A DNA stretch of 64,000 nt from Galliscardovia ingluviei (GCF_014635685.1 NZ_BMDH01000002.1:92472-156471); one strand, 5' to 3'; positions 43,588 to 52,372 are shown, numbered from the stretch's first letter. Notes: generated by a model not told the origin, from the sequence alone. Program-made: numbers and translations.

Positions 43588-43618
43588 AAAAATTGGCTCT
43601 GGGGAATTCCCAGAGCCA
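43588..43618 (-). terminator. Intrinsic terminator of the ABC importer operon
   Basis: On the minus strand TGGCTCTGGG, loop AATTC, and CCCAGAGCCA are followed by ATTTTTTATGG, a perfect 10-bp stem plus T-run (complement of 43594-43618). It lies between this operon and the convergent oxidoreductase gene. Confidence 0.9.
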
Positions 43619-43670
43619 GCTGCATCGCTGTGTGGAGACGATGCAAATCCTAGATAAGTGAGGTGTAATG

Positions 43671-44528
43671 CTAAGCGCATTCCTCTTCAGATGGATGCAG
43701 AAGTGATGGTGCTGCAGCCATCAGAATCTTGGTGTAATCATCCTGAGGATGGCGCATAACTTGCTGTGTTTCGCCTCGTTCAATAATAGTGCCTTTATTC
43801 ATCACAATAACTTCGTCAGAAATGTATCGAATTGTTTGAATATCGTGACTAATAAACACCATAGAAAGTCCCAGTGTTTTCTTCAGATCTGAAAGCAGAT
43901 TCAAAATCTGAGCACGCACAGAAACATCCAGCGCAGAGGTAGGCTCATCAGCAATGATGGCGTCAGGATTAAGCGATAATGCACGTGCAATAGCAACGCG
44001 CTGACGCTGACCGCCAGAAAGCTGCCCAGGCAGAGCCCCCAGTACTTGACTTGGCAAACCAACCATGCGAATCAGCTCACGAGCACGCTTATCACGTTCA
44101 GCTTTTGAACCTAAATGATGAACAACCAAGGGATCAATTAACTGGTCAATAACGCGCATACGTGCATTTAATGCCGTTGCAGGATCTTGGAATACCACAG
44201 ACACTACACGACCAATCTCCATGCGTTCTTTTGCGGTGCGATGTGTGACATCCTGCCCTTTGAACAACACTGTGCCACTTGTCACTTGCTGCAGGCCGCA
44301 CATAATATTGGCTGTTGTTGATTTACCACATCCTGACTCTCCAACAATACCAATGGTCTGACCAGGCATGAGCTTGAGATTAACCTTATTGACGGCCGTG
44401 ATGCGGTTCTTATGGAATAAGCCTGAGCCAGCACGTGTAGTGAAAATTACTTCAGCATCTTGCAATTCGATAATTGGCACATTCGGGTCGTTAACTGGCT
44501 TCATATTGCGTGAGTTTGCGTGACTCAT
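43671..44528 (-). CDS. ABC importer ATP-binding protein (OppF/SatD-like)
   Basis: ATPase subunit of 285 residues for a peptide/nickel/sialic-acid-type importer. Walker A is GESGCGKST, the signature LSGGQRQRV, Walker B AIIADEPTSALDVS, and the H-loop ISHDIQTIR. The C-terminal oligopeptide-transporter extension is short. ATG 44528 overlaps the stop of the fused permease-ATPase gene as ATGA, so the two are coupled. Last gene of the operon. The substrate is inferred from operator sharing with the nan genes. Confidence 0.92.
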   Translation of the reverse strand: MSHANSRNMKPVNDPNVPIIELQDAEVIFTTRAGSGLFHKNRITAVNKVNLKLMPGQTIGIVGESGCGKSTTANIMCGLQQVTSGTVLFKGQDVTHRTAKERMEIGRVVSVVFQDPATALNARMRVIDQLIDPLVVHHLGSKAERDKRARELIRMVGLPSQVLGALPGQLSGGQRQRVAIARALSLNPDAIIADEPTSALDVSVRAQILNLLSDLKKTLGLSMVFISHDIQTIRYISDEVIVMNKGTIIERGETQQVMRHPQDDYTKILMAAAPSLLHPSEEECA

Positions 44529-46588
44529 GAGCGTGCTCCTTCCTGAACTTGTGCCTGAGTAAATTGCGCATTGTGATCTATTATCGGAGCTTGTCCGGCT
44601 TGAACTGCTGCGGCAAGTACATCATCAGGCAGTGCAGCATAGAAATGCCATGTACCTGGAACCTGCTTCATTATTGGACGAGTATCCAAACCAATATCTG
44701 GGTGCGAAGACCTCGGTGCGAAACGGTCTCCCCTCGGGAAGTCTGAAGGAGAAGGAACTGTGCCCGGTACTTGGTGCAAACGAGCAGAACCCGCTTCAAT
44801 AGAAGTAACCGAACCGAGTAATCCGCGAGTGTACTCATGACGAGGATCCGTTAAGATTTCCTTGGTCGAACCTTGTTCAACAACCTGACCCGCATACATT
44901 ACTGTAATTGAATGAGCAACTTTTGCAACTAACGCTAAGTCATGAGATACAAAAATCATCGCAAAGCCAAGCTTTTCTCGAAGCTCATTAAGCAAGTCAA
45001 TAACCTGCTTCTGCACGGTAACATCAAGAGCAGTTGTTGGCTCATCAGCAATAATCAACTTCGGATCACGAGTAAGTGCCATTGCAATAAGCACACGCTG
45101 ACGCTGACCGCCTGAAAGCTCATGAGGATAAGATTCTAGAGTACGCTTTGGATCCAAACCGACCAGTTCCAACAGCTCCTCAGCAGTGCGTGTACCGCCA
45201 CGAGAAGTCAGCTGCTTCATTTGTGTTTTAATCAGCATAGATGGATTCAGCGAGCTTAAAGCATCCTGATAAATCATGGCAATTTCATGACCACGCAAAG
45301 CATTATGTTCCTTTGCAGATAAGTCAACGAGATTCTTACCGTCAAATAGTATTTCTCCAGTAATTTCTGCTTTAGGATCAAGCAATCCCATAATTGCAAG
45401 CGAAGTAATGGACTTGCCGCAACCAGATTCGCCAACCAGACCCATAGTTTCACCAGGACGTACCGCAAAACTCAAATGATCAACAACATTGACATCACCA
45501 TGGCGAGGGAACTTAATGCACAAGTCCTTGACCTCAATAACTGGAGGCTCCATAGACGTTGGCTGCAAACGATCAGTTCGCTTAAGTTCAGCTTCCTTGA
45601 GTTTAGCAAGTGATTCCACTAATGCATCGTGCTGCTCACGGTATGCTGCGACTGGGTCAGTAAGCAAACGATCTTCTTTTCGTTCGGCTTCCGCATCTGC
45701 TGCAGACTTATCAATTGGTGCTGTAGGAGCAGCAACCATAGCATCAGTAATGCCCTCAGAGAGAATATTCAAGCACAATACGGTGATCATAATCGCAAGA
45801 CCTGGGAACATTGCCTGCCACCAGTAGCCGAAAATCACACCGGCTTTTGCAGAGGACAGAATATTACCCCATGTTGGAATTGGTTCTGGAATACCCGCAT
45901 TAATAAAGCTTAGCGAAGCCTCAAATACAATGGCGTCAGCAACAGAAAGTGTGGTAAATACCATAACCGGAGCTGCAATATTGCGTGTGACATGCTTGAA
46001 TAAGATCCAAGGAGCACGAGCACCAGAAACAATAACTGCACGAACATAATCTTTGCCGTATTCACTAATAATATTGGCGCGAACAATACGAGCAATTTGT
46101 GGCACATACAGTACACCAATAGAAATAATGATACCAATCATAGATTGACCCAAAATGGAAACACAAACCGCAGCCAGTGCAATACCTGGAATGGACATTA
46201 CGACATCAATAAGTCGCATAATGCATTCAGAAATCCATGTTCGAGAGACAGCTGCAATAGCACCAATAATTGAGCCAACAACTAAAGCAAAGGCAATAGA
46301 GGAAAGACCAATAACCAGCGAATAGCGTGCACCGTATAACACTCGAGAGAGCACATCACGACCAAGATTATCGGTACCAAACCAATGTTCGGCGCTTGGT
46401 GCCTGATAAGTTTGTGTAATGGCGAGAGGGTCTTTAGGAGCAATAATAGGCGCAAAAATTGCACAAATAGCAAGCAAAATAATCACAATACAAGAGATCT
46501 GCGAGCCTAATGACATGCTCCTGAATCGCTTTACTTTAACACCTGGCTTAGTGACAGCCTCAGCAACTTGATTTTTTACAAATAGCAT
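44525..46588 (-). CDS. Fused ABC permease (OppC/DppC-like) and ATP-binding protein
   Basis: Protein of 687 residues. The first ~285 residues are a binding-protein-dependent permease with six membrane helices and the EAA-type loop (EYGKDYVRAVIVSGA). A charged helical linker (about 290-345) leads to an OppD-like ATPase with Walker A GESGCGKSI, signature LSGGQRQRV, Walker B IIADEPTTALDVT, and a C-terminal oligopeptide extension (PGTVPSPSDFPRGDRF). The usual Cys of that extension (RCxYA) is missing. Permease-ATPase fusions of this kind occur in the SatABCD-type sialic acid importers. It starts 1 nt before the upstream permease stop. Confidence 0.92.
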   Translation of the reverse strand: MLFVKNQVAEAVTKPGVKVKRFRSMSLGSQISCIVIILLAICAIFAPIIAPKDPLAITQTYQAPSAEHWFGTDNLGRDVLSRVLYGARYSLVIGLSSIAFALVVGSIIGAIAAVSRTWISECIMRLIDVVMSIPGIALAAVCVSILGQSMIGIIISIGVLYVPQIARIVRANIISEYGKDYVRAVIVSGARAPWILFKHVTRNIAAPVMVFTTLSVADAIVFEASLSFINAGIPEPIPTWGNILSSAKAGVIFGYWWQAMFPGLAIMITVLCLNILSEGITDAMVAAPTAPIDKSAADAEAERKEDRLLTDPVAAYREQHDALVESLAKLKEAELKRTDRLQPTSMEPPVIEVKDLCIKFPRHGDVNVVDHLSFAVRPGETMGLVGESGCGKSITSLAIMGLLDPKAEITGEILFDGKNLVDLSAKEHNALRGHEIAMIYQDALSSLNPSMLIKTQMKQLTSRGGTRTAEELLELVGLDPKRTLESYPHELSGGQRQRVLIAMALTRDPKLIIADEPTTALDVTVQKQVIDLLNELREKLGFAMIFVSHDLALVAKVAHSITVMYAGQVVEQGSTKEILTDPRHEYTRGLLGSVTSIEAGSARLHQVPGTVPSPSDFPRGDRFAPRSSHPDIGLDTRPIMKQVPGTWHFYAALPDDVLAAAVQAGQAPIIDHNAQFTQAQVQEGARS

Positions 46589-46589
46589 G

Positions 46590-47546
46590 TCACACCGTCC
46601 TAATTCGTGGATTAATCAGTACATACAGCAAGTCGACAATAATGTTGATGATGATAAACGCCAATGCCACCACCAATACCACACCTTGTACGAGCATTGG
46701 CTGATTACCATTGATACCGTCAAACATTGCAGTTCCCATACCTGGAAGTGCAAAAATAACCTCGATAACAATAGCACCACCCATCAAATACCCGATTTTC
46801 ATACCCAATGTGGTGATAGGCGTAATAAGCGCATTCCTAAACACATTCCGAGCAACAACTACGCTCTTTGGAATGCCGGCACCAATTGCTGTGCGTACAT
46901 AGTCTTTATCAAGCTCTTCTACCATAGAGGTTCTGATAATACGTGTAAGCTGACCGGCTACTGGAAGCCCAAGTGCAAAACAAGGCATTGCCATACGGGC
47001 AAGATATGCACTCGGATCCGTAGTAAACGGTACCAAATCACCAGATCCTGGAAGCCATGCCATTTTAATTTGCAGCATATAAATAAGTAATACACCTAAC
47101 CAGAATGATGGTGTTGCAATAGCAATAATGGAAATAACACGAATAACTTGATCTACCCATGTATCCCTGTACAATGCTGCAAGCACACCAAAAATAACAG
47201 CAAAAATAATTGCAATAAGCAAGCCAATAAAGGTCAGCTGCAAGGTTACTGGGAATGCCTGAGCCACACGTAGAGCGACAGAATCCTTGTTAACGCCATA
47301 CACTCCCATATTGCCATGGAATAAACCGACGATATAGGAACCGAATTGTTCCCACCAAGGACGGTCATAACCCATCTCGTGACGGAAGGCAGCTAGAGCT
47401 TCAGGAGAAGAGTTCTCACCTAATGCTGCAACTGCAGGATCATATTTCGAAAATGACATTAAGAAGAATACTAAAAATGTAACTCCGAATGCCATAAATG
47501 GTAGGGCAATAAGCCTTCGCCCTAGCAGTCTCAAGAAGTTACTCAT
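46590..47546 (-). CDS. ABC importer permease (OppB/DppB/SatB-like)
   Basis: Integral membrane permease of 318 residues with about six helices. It shows the N-terminal RRLIALPFMAFGVTFLVFFLM segment, the long extracytoplasmic loop typical of DppB-like subunits, and the EAA loop VEELDKDYVRTAIGAGIPKS. It would pair with the permease half of the next protein. ATG 47546 lies about 200 nt after the binding-protein gene, across a terminator-like hairpin, and only 1 nt separates its stop from the next ATG. Confidence 0.92.
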   Translation of the reverse strand: MSNFLRLLGRRLIALPFMAFGVTFLVFFLMSFSKYDPAVAALGENSSPEALAAFRHEMGYDRPWWEQFGSYIVGLFHGNMGVYGVNKDSVALRVAQAFPVTLQLTFIGLLIAIIFAVIFGVLAALYRDTWVDQVIRVISIIAIATPSFWLGVLLIYMLQIKMAWLPGSGDLVPFTTDPSAYLARMAMPCFALGLPVAGQLTRIIRTSMVEELDKDYVRTAIGAGIPKSVVVARNVFRNALITPITTLGMKIGYLMGGAIVIEVIFALPGMGTAMFDGINGNQPMLVQGVVLVVALAFIIINIIVDLLYVLINPRIRTV

Positions 47547-47619
47547 AAGAAATCCAAACGTGTAAAACGGTGTTTTCGTATTTTGTGTTGTGATATGTAT
47601 TTGTGTATTTGAATATGAA

Positions 47620-47744
47620 ATGAAGTTATAGCTATAAAGCTGTAATTATGAAGTTATAGCTATAAAAAAGCCGACTCGCTCGGAAGGTAAGTTCGAGGAA
47701 CGAACGAATCGGCTTTCCAGGAGGAAGAGAAACAATGAAGTTAT
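47620..47744. repeat. ATGAAGTTATAGCTATAAA repeats in the importer operon
   Basis: ATGAAGTTATAGCTATAAA occurs at 47620-47638 and 47648-47666, 28 bp apart; a partial third copy (ATGAAGTTATA) begins at 47734. Each full copy contains the palindrome TTATAGCTATAA. The copies surround the hairpin between the binding-protein and permease genes. Confidence 0.75.
47661..47716 (-). terminator. Intercistronic terminator/attenuator after the binding-protein gene
   Basis: On the minus strand AAAGCCGATTCG (complement of 47705-47716) pairs with CGAGTCGGCTTT (complement of 47667-47678) with one mismatch, followed by a run of six T in total. It should stop part of the transcription, leaving binding protein in excess over the membrane subunits. 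Confidence 0.8.
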
Positions 47745-47747
47745 ATG

Positions 47748-49328
47748 CTACTTAGCAAGTTTGGCTTGTACAACATTGATACCTGTTGCGCCAATAGCTT
47801 CGTACTGAGAGAATACGCCTTTCTTAATAGCTGTGGTAGTTTTACGATGGAACAGAGGATACAGTGGCACTTCATCGCTGAGCAAATCGAAGCACTGATT
47901 CCAGTAGTCTTGTCGCTCACTATCACTTGAAGCAGCGATTGCCTTATCCATCAGCTCATGCAACTTAGTATATCCCTCAGAATCTTTCCAGAATGTTCGA
48001 GTCTTGGTCCATGCATTATCGCCGTACCACCAATTCATCAACAAATCTGGGTCATTGCCGAATACTGATGGATCACCAGGAGCCAATACCATAGAGTAAT
48101 CTGCATCTTGCTTATCAGTAATTGATGGGTACAAGGCAGAAGACTTCATCGACTGAATATCAACATTCATACCGATTTCTGCCAAATCATTCTTAATTTG
48201 TGGAGCAAGTTGAGTGATCCAGGAATGATCGGTGGTATACAGCGTGAAGTTGATAGGACCGTCGATACCTGCTTCTTTCAATAGAGACTTTGCTTTATCA
48301 ACCTTCTTGGTATAAACGTTCTTTGCCTTGTGATAGTTCGGGAAGTTTTCTGGCAAGAAGCTTGTTGCAGCCTCTGCTTGGCCACTCATCTGATTCTTAA
48401 TAAGCTGGTCAGTGTCAATAGCATACAGGGCTGCTTGGCGAACGCGCTTATCATTAAATGGAGCCTTCTTAGTATTGAACATAATGAATGGCAAATTGAA
48501 CCCTTGTGTGGTCTTTAATTCAGAACCAGACGATTCCAATGTTGGGAACGCTTTAGCAGGAACCATTTCCATAATATCGGTTTTGCCACCCTGCATTGCA
48601 GTAACACGTGCAGTATCATCAACGGTTACATTCCATACCATATTCTTGGTTTGGGCTGGGAACTGACCGTTATATAAATCATTCTTTTCAAACTTGACTT
48701 GATTATCAGTAATAGAAGTGTACTTCCAAGGACCGGAGCCAACTGGCTGATTCTTAAGCTCTTCATCAGACATCGATGATGGGACAATCTGAATCAAGGC
48801 AAGGCGCTGCTTGAACAGTGGGAATGCCTTCTTTAACTTGAATACTACTTGGTTAGTGCCTTTTGCTTCCACAGAATCAATGAAGTTGAGCATGGAAATA
48901 TACAGGCTACCTTCTGCAGTGGTGCGCTTGAATGAGCTGACCACATCATCTGCAGTAACATCTTTGCCATCTGAGAATTTTGCGCCATCACGCAATGTGA
49001 CCACATATTCAGTATCTGATACCTTCTCTGGCTCGCCTTTTGCTAAGGCATTAAAAACTTTGAATGTGCTGTAATCTAAAGCGTATAGTGGTTCAGTGAC
49101 GTGCCAGTTGCCTGCCATTGGTAATGCGCCAGATGTAGTTGAAGGCGAAAAATCACGGCTTGCGTAGGCAACCTGTGCAGTAATGGTATCTGCGACTGAG
49201 GTGCCTGCTGCCTTTGGTGCAGAAGATCCACTTGACGTACCACTACCCGACCCACAACCGGCAAGCAACATCATACTTGCTACGGCTGCAGCAACTGCTG
49301 CTGTAAACTTTCTACTACTCATGATCAT
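47748..49328 (-). CDS. ABC importer solute-binding lipoprotein, family 5 (SatA-like)
   Basis: Substrate-binding lipoprotein of 526 residues. A signal peptide ends in the lipobox MLLAGC, so it is anchored outside the membrane. The SBP_bac_5 fold is shown by WHVTEPLYALD, VTLRDGAKFSDGKDVTADDV and NKxxVRQAALYAIDTDQLI-like segments (FNDKRVRQAALYAID). Family 5 proteins bind peptides, nickel, oligosaccharides or sialic acid. The promoter carries nan-type heptamers, so I infer sialic acid or a sialoside. ATG 49328 has GAGGAG 5 nt upstream; ATG 49322 is an alternative. Confidence 0.92.
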   Translation of the reverse strand: MIMSSRKFTAAVAAAVASMMLLAGCGSGSGTSSGSSAPKAAGTSVADTITAQVAYASRDFSPSTTSGALPMAGNWHVTEPLYALDYSTFKVFNALAKGEPEKVSDTEYVVTLRDGAKFSDGKDVTADDVVSSFKRTTAEGSLYISMLNFIDSVEAKGTNQVVFKLKKAFPLFKQRLALIQIVPSSMSDEELKNQPVGSGPWKYTSITDNQVKFEKNDLYNGQFPAQTKNMVWNVTVDDTARVTAMQGGKTDIMEMVPAKAFPTLESSGSELKTTQGFNLPFIMFNTKKAPFNDKRVRQAALYAIDTDQLIKNQMSGQAEAATSFLPENFPNYHKAKNVYTKKVDKAKSLLKEAGIDGPINFTLYTTDHSWITQLAPQIKNDLAEIGMNVDIQSMKSSALYPSITDKQDADYSMVLAPGDPSVFGNDPDLLMNWWYGDNAWTKTRTFWKDSEGYTKLHELMDKAIAASSDSERQDYWNQCFDLLSDEVPLYPLFHRKTTTAIKKGVFSQYEAIGATGINVVQAKLAK

Positions 49329-49404
49329 TTGATCTCCTCATCGTTGAGTGATTATCAGATCGCGTTCGAGTATTGAGGTATTACTCTCGTATCGAACTTA
49401 CTTA

Positions 49405-49433
49405 ATGATATGACGTCTGATGTCTGACTACAA
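49405..49433 (-). promoter_or_regulatory. Promoter of the ABC importer with heptamer operator in the spacer
   Basis: On the minus strand: -35 TTGTAG (49428-49433), a 17-bp spacer, and -10 TATCAT (49405-49410). The spacer itself (49411-49427, plus strand TGACGTCTGATGTCTGA) consists of tandem GTCTGAT heptamers, sharing the 13-mer TGACGTCTGATGT with the sialidase operator at 31615-31627. A repressor bound here would cover the polymerase site. Confidence 0.78.
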
Positions 49434-49602
49434 GTCGGCGTGTTGTAGATTCCTTACTATACCTAAGACAAACACACCATTGCTATCCATCATAGACATA
49501 TAACCTATCTCGTCTAGCACCCGACACACTATATCTCACCTGATATATCCCCTAATTTACATTTATCTTCATGTGCCTCACTACTGCATTACAATACCCC
49601 GT

Positions 49603-51054
49603 ATGAGCAGTACAGAGATTTCACAGCATTGGTTTCGCGGCGAAGCAAAGCAATGGCAAGGAAAACTCATAGCAGTTTCCTTGTGTATCGAATCGAGAGA
49701 AGTACTTGCAAGCGAAAATCCTTCTACACCATCGGTAAGTACTACCGTAATTGAAGCCCGCCTCGACGGAGATTTTTTTGATATCACTCCCATCACGGAG
49801 CACACGCGATTCGGAACAACAGTCCCAGTGGTGCAACAGCTTGAGCGCCTATTTACTGAGACTGCATTGGTACAAAGTCCCGAGGATATGGCGAGCCTTG
49901 CCTGCGCCGTAGAACAGATTGTGAGCGCAAACACTGCCACTGGACTTGTCGGCATCAGCACTTCAGCTATTCTGCTCGCCTATCTACGCGCCCTACATCA
50001 GGCGCAGCAAGGCGGATATATCCAAATCACTTCACAACTCCTCATATCGCAAATTCGCGTCCTCAAGCAGCAGGTCTCACCAAGCTCTGCAACTACTCAT
50101 CTCAACACATCTGTAAGCGAGTACACCCCCTATCCGGATAGCCCGAGTTGTGAAGTGATTGACCGATATGCCTCATCATGGAATACACTCCACCCCTTAA
50201 TTCTTGAACCCACGGCACTGCCCAGCGCCATGCATATGGCTTTAGATATCACCCTCTCTCAAGCTGTTGCTAACGGCGAGATCCCACCAATTCTGCGCTT
50301 TTGGGGCTGGAGCGAGCCAACGGTGGTACTCGGTGCCCACCAAAGTGTTGCCAACGAAATCCACCAAGATATGGCACAACAGCGAGGGTTCACCATTATG
50401 CGACGTATTACCGGAGGCGGCACCATGATTGTGCGCCCTCAACAATCACTCACCTATTCCCTATACGTGCCACAGCACTGGTTACAAGGACTAACCACTC
50501 TAGAGACTTACCAACAATGCTCCTGGTAGATGATCCAAGCACTGCATCGACTCGGCATCAATACACAGTTTGCCCCACTCAATGATCTCATCGCGCCAGA
50601 CGGCGGCAAAATAGGAGGTGGCGCTGCAAAAATGTTCTCAGCACGCAGCACTAGACGAGGTAGCACACTCAGCACTACAAGCAGCACCACACATAGTGGC
50701 ACCACATCACAGATCGCATCAGGATGCATGCTATACCATGCCACTCTTGCTTACAGCATCACTTCGGAAGATTTTTCCACCATCTTGCGCACCTCTGCAG
50801 AAAAACTTCGTGATAAAACTCGCAATCACCGAGCAGTAACTTCGGCTGAAAAGCGCATAAGTCCAATATCTGAACAAACCTCATGGACGTATCACGGCAT
50901 ACTCCACCACCTCGTACAGCATGCAACCACACTACCCGGTGCGCAACTGATCTCGTTGCAGGAAGTTGCAACGAAAGTGCCACAAATACTTGAACGCACA
51001 CGCACTCTTGCCCATACACAGTTTGAAAACGAGAATTGGACATATCGAATGTAG
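49603..51054 (+). pseudogene. Lipoate-protein ligase-like gene interrupted by an in-frame TAG
   Basis: A 484-codon frame is interrupted by one stop, TAG 50527-50529, in ETYQQCSW-stop-MIQALHRLGI, in the middle of the ligase domain. The BPL/LplA domain begins near residue 200 (AMHMALDITL, RFWGWSEPTVVLGAHQSV, RRITGGGTMI) and continues after the stop with GGKIGGGAAKMFSAR. The N-terminal part contains EARLDGDFFDI, resembling the LplA accessory domain that normally lies at the C-terminus. The enzyme would attach lipoate to GcvH. ATG 49603 lies 7 nt after TACAAT (leaderless). The second half starts with ATG directly after the TAG, so a split protein is conceivable. Confidence 0.72.
50025..50160. repeat. 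Second inverted pair of the AATCACTTCACAACTC motif
   Basis: AATCACTTCACAACTC (50025-50040) and GAGTTGTGAAGTGATT (50145-50160) are exact 16-nt inverted repeats separated by 104 nt, inside the N-terminal half of the ligase gene. The same motif pair with the same gap occurs near mutY (23467-23600). The sequence between the arms is not similar in the two places. Confidence 0.75.
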
Positions 51055-51167
51055 CGCATAATTCCTACAGACGTCTTATAGCAGACACCCTCAGCACCTA
51101 TCTAACACCATATCCACATTATGCCCAACTACCAAGATAGTGCAGACGTGCTGGTAAAACTATAGGT

Positions 51168-52319
51168 ATGAAGTATGTTTCGCAGTCACCAATTGCCAAC
51201 GCTGTCAGTGGGGCCGGAGCACAATTGTTCCGCTTTGGCTACAAGCACATTGCCAAGCCAATATTCTTTTCCATGCCTCCTGACAAAGCCCACGATCTGA
51301 TGATTTCTGGTGTTCACTCCGCAGGGCAACTCTCGCCTGTGAATTGGACATTACGTACACTGTTGCAATACACTGATCCCGCACTGGAAACCACTGTTAT
51401 GGGATTGCATTTCGATAATCCTTTTGGTCTTTCCGCAGGATTAGACAAAGATTGTATGCTCGCGCCAGTGCTTGATGCCGCAGGATTCGGTTTTGAAACT
51501 GCAGGATCTATCACTTCCCGACCTTGCCCAGGAAATCCTAAGCCATGGTTCCATCGCTTGCCAGAGTACGGATCTATGGTTGTGCATGCTGGTCTTGCCA
51601 ACGAAGGCGCAGATATCGTAATGCCGCGCGCACAACGTGCTCATAAGCAGTTACGCACCATGAAACTTTCACTTTCTCTTGCTCGCACTAATGACCAGTA
51701 TTGCGGCGACTTACAAGAAGGTATTGAAGATTATTGCATTTCTCTGCAAAAAGCCGCCGGAACAAGCGACATGATTGAAATCAATATTTCATGCCCAAAC
51801 ACTATGGTTGGCGAGACTTTTACTGAGCGTCCAGAGCATCTTGATAAGCTGTTTACCGCACTTGACGAGATTGAGCATCCTCAGCCAATCCTGGTTAAAA
51901 TGCCGTTGAATAAGTCTTGGGAAGAGTTCAAAGACTTTCTTGATGTGCTTGCAGAGCATGAGGTTCAAGGCGTCTCTATTGCTAATTTGCAAAAAGATCG
52001 CTCGCAATATCCGACAGTGCCAAAAGACTGGGAAGGTGGTCTTTCCGGTTTGCCTTGCCGTCAAGCAAGCACTGAACTTGTGGCACGTACATATTTAGAG
52101 TATGGCGATAGATTTGCAATTGCAGGTATTGGTGGCGTCTTTACTCCACAGCAGGCATATGCCAAAATTCGTGCTGGTGCCAGCCTTGTTATGTTTGTGT
52201 CATCGCTGATGTATGTCGGTCCACAAAATATTGCCACATTAAAGCGCGGACTTGTGCAGCTGCTGCATCAAGATGGCTTTGATAGCGTAGAGCAAGCGGT
52301 GGGTGCGGATTTCCGCTAA
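51168..52319 (+). CDS. Dihydroorotate dehydrogenase-like protein (class 2 layout, class 1-type Cys)
   Basis: FMN TIM-barrel protein of 383 residues. The N-terminal helices (FRFGYKHIAKPIFFSMPPDKAHDLM) and NPFGLSAGLDKD match the membrane-associated class 2 PyrD. However, the catalytic position reads EINISCPNTMVGE, with Cys as in class 1 enzymes; class 2 normally has Ser (SSPNT). The end reads IAGIGGVFTPQQAYAKIRAGASLV. It may oxidise dihydroorotate or act on another substrate; bifidobacteria also carry a class 1B PyrD/PyrK elsewhere (general knowledge). ATG 51168 has no clear ribosome site. Confidence 0.82.
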   Translation: MKYVSQSPIANAVSGAGAQLFRFGYKHIAKPIFFSMPPDKAHDLMISGVHSAGQLSPVNWTLRTLLQYTDPALETTVMGLHFDNPFGLSAGLDKDCMLAPVLDAAGFGFETAGSITSRPCPGNPKPWFHRLPEYGSMVVHAGLANEGADIVMPRAQRAHKQLRTMKLSLSLARTNDQYCGDLQEGIEDYCISLQKAAGTSDMIEINISCPNTMVGETFTERPEHLDKLFTALDEIEHPQPILVKMPLNKSWEEFKDFLDVLAEHEVQGVSIANLQKDRSQYPTVPKDWEGGLSGLPCRQASTELVARTYLEYGDRFAIAGIGGVFTPQQAYAKIRAGASLVMFVSSLMYVGPQNIATLKRGLVQLLHQDGFDSVEQAVGADFR

Positions 52320-52372
52320 AGACGTTCAGCACAAGCCAATAGAGTAAGCCAACATAAAATACAACATAGATA

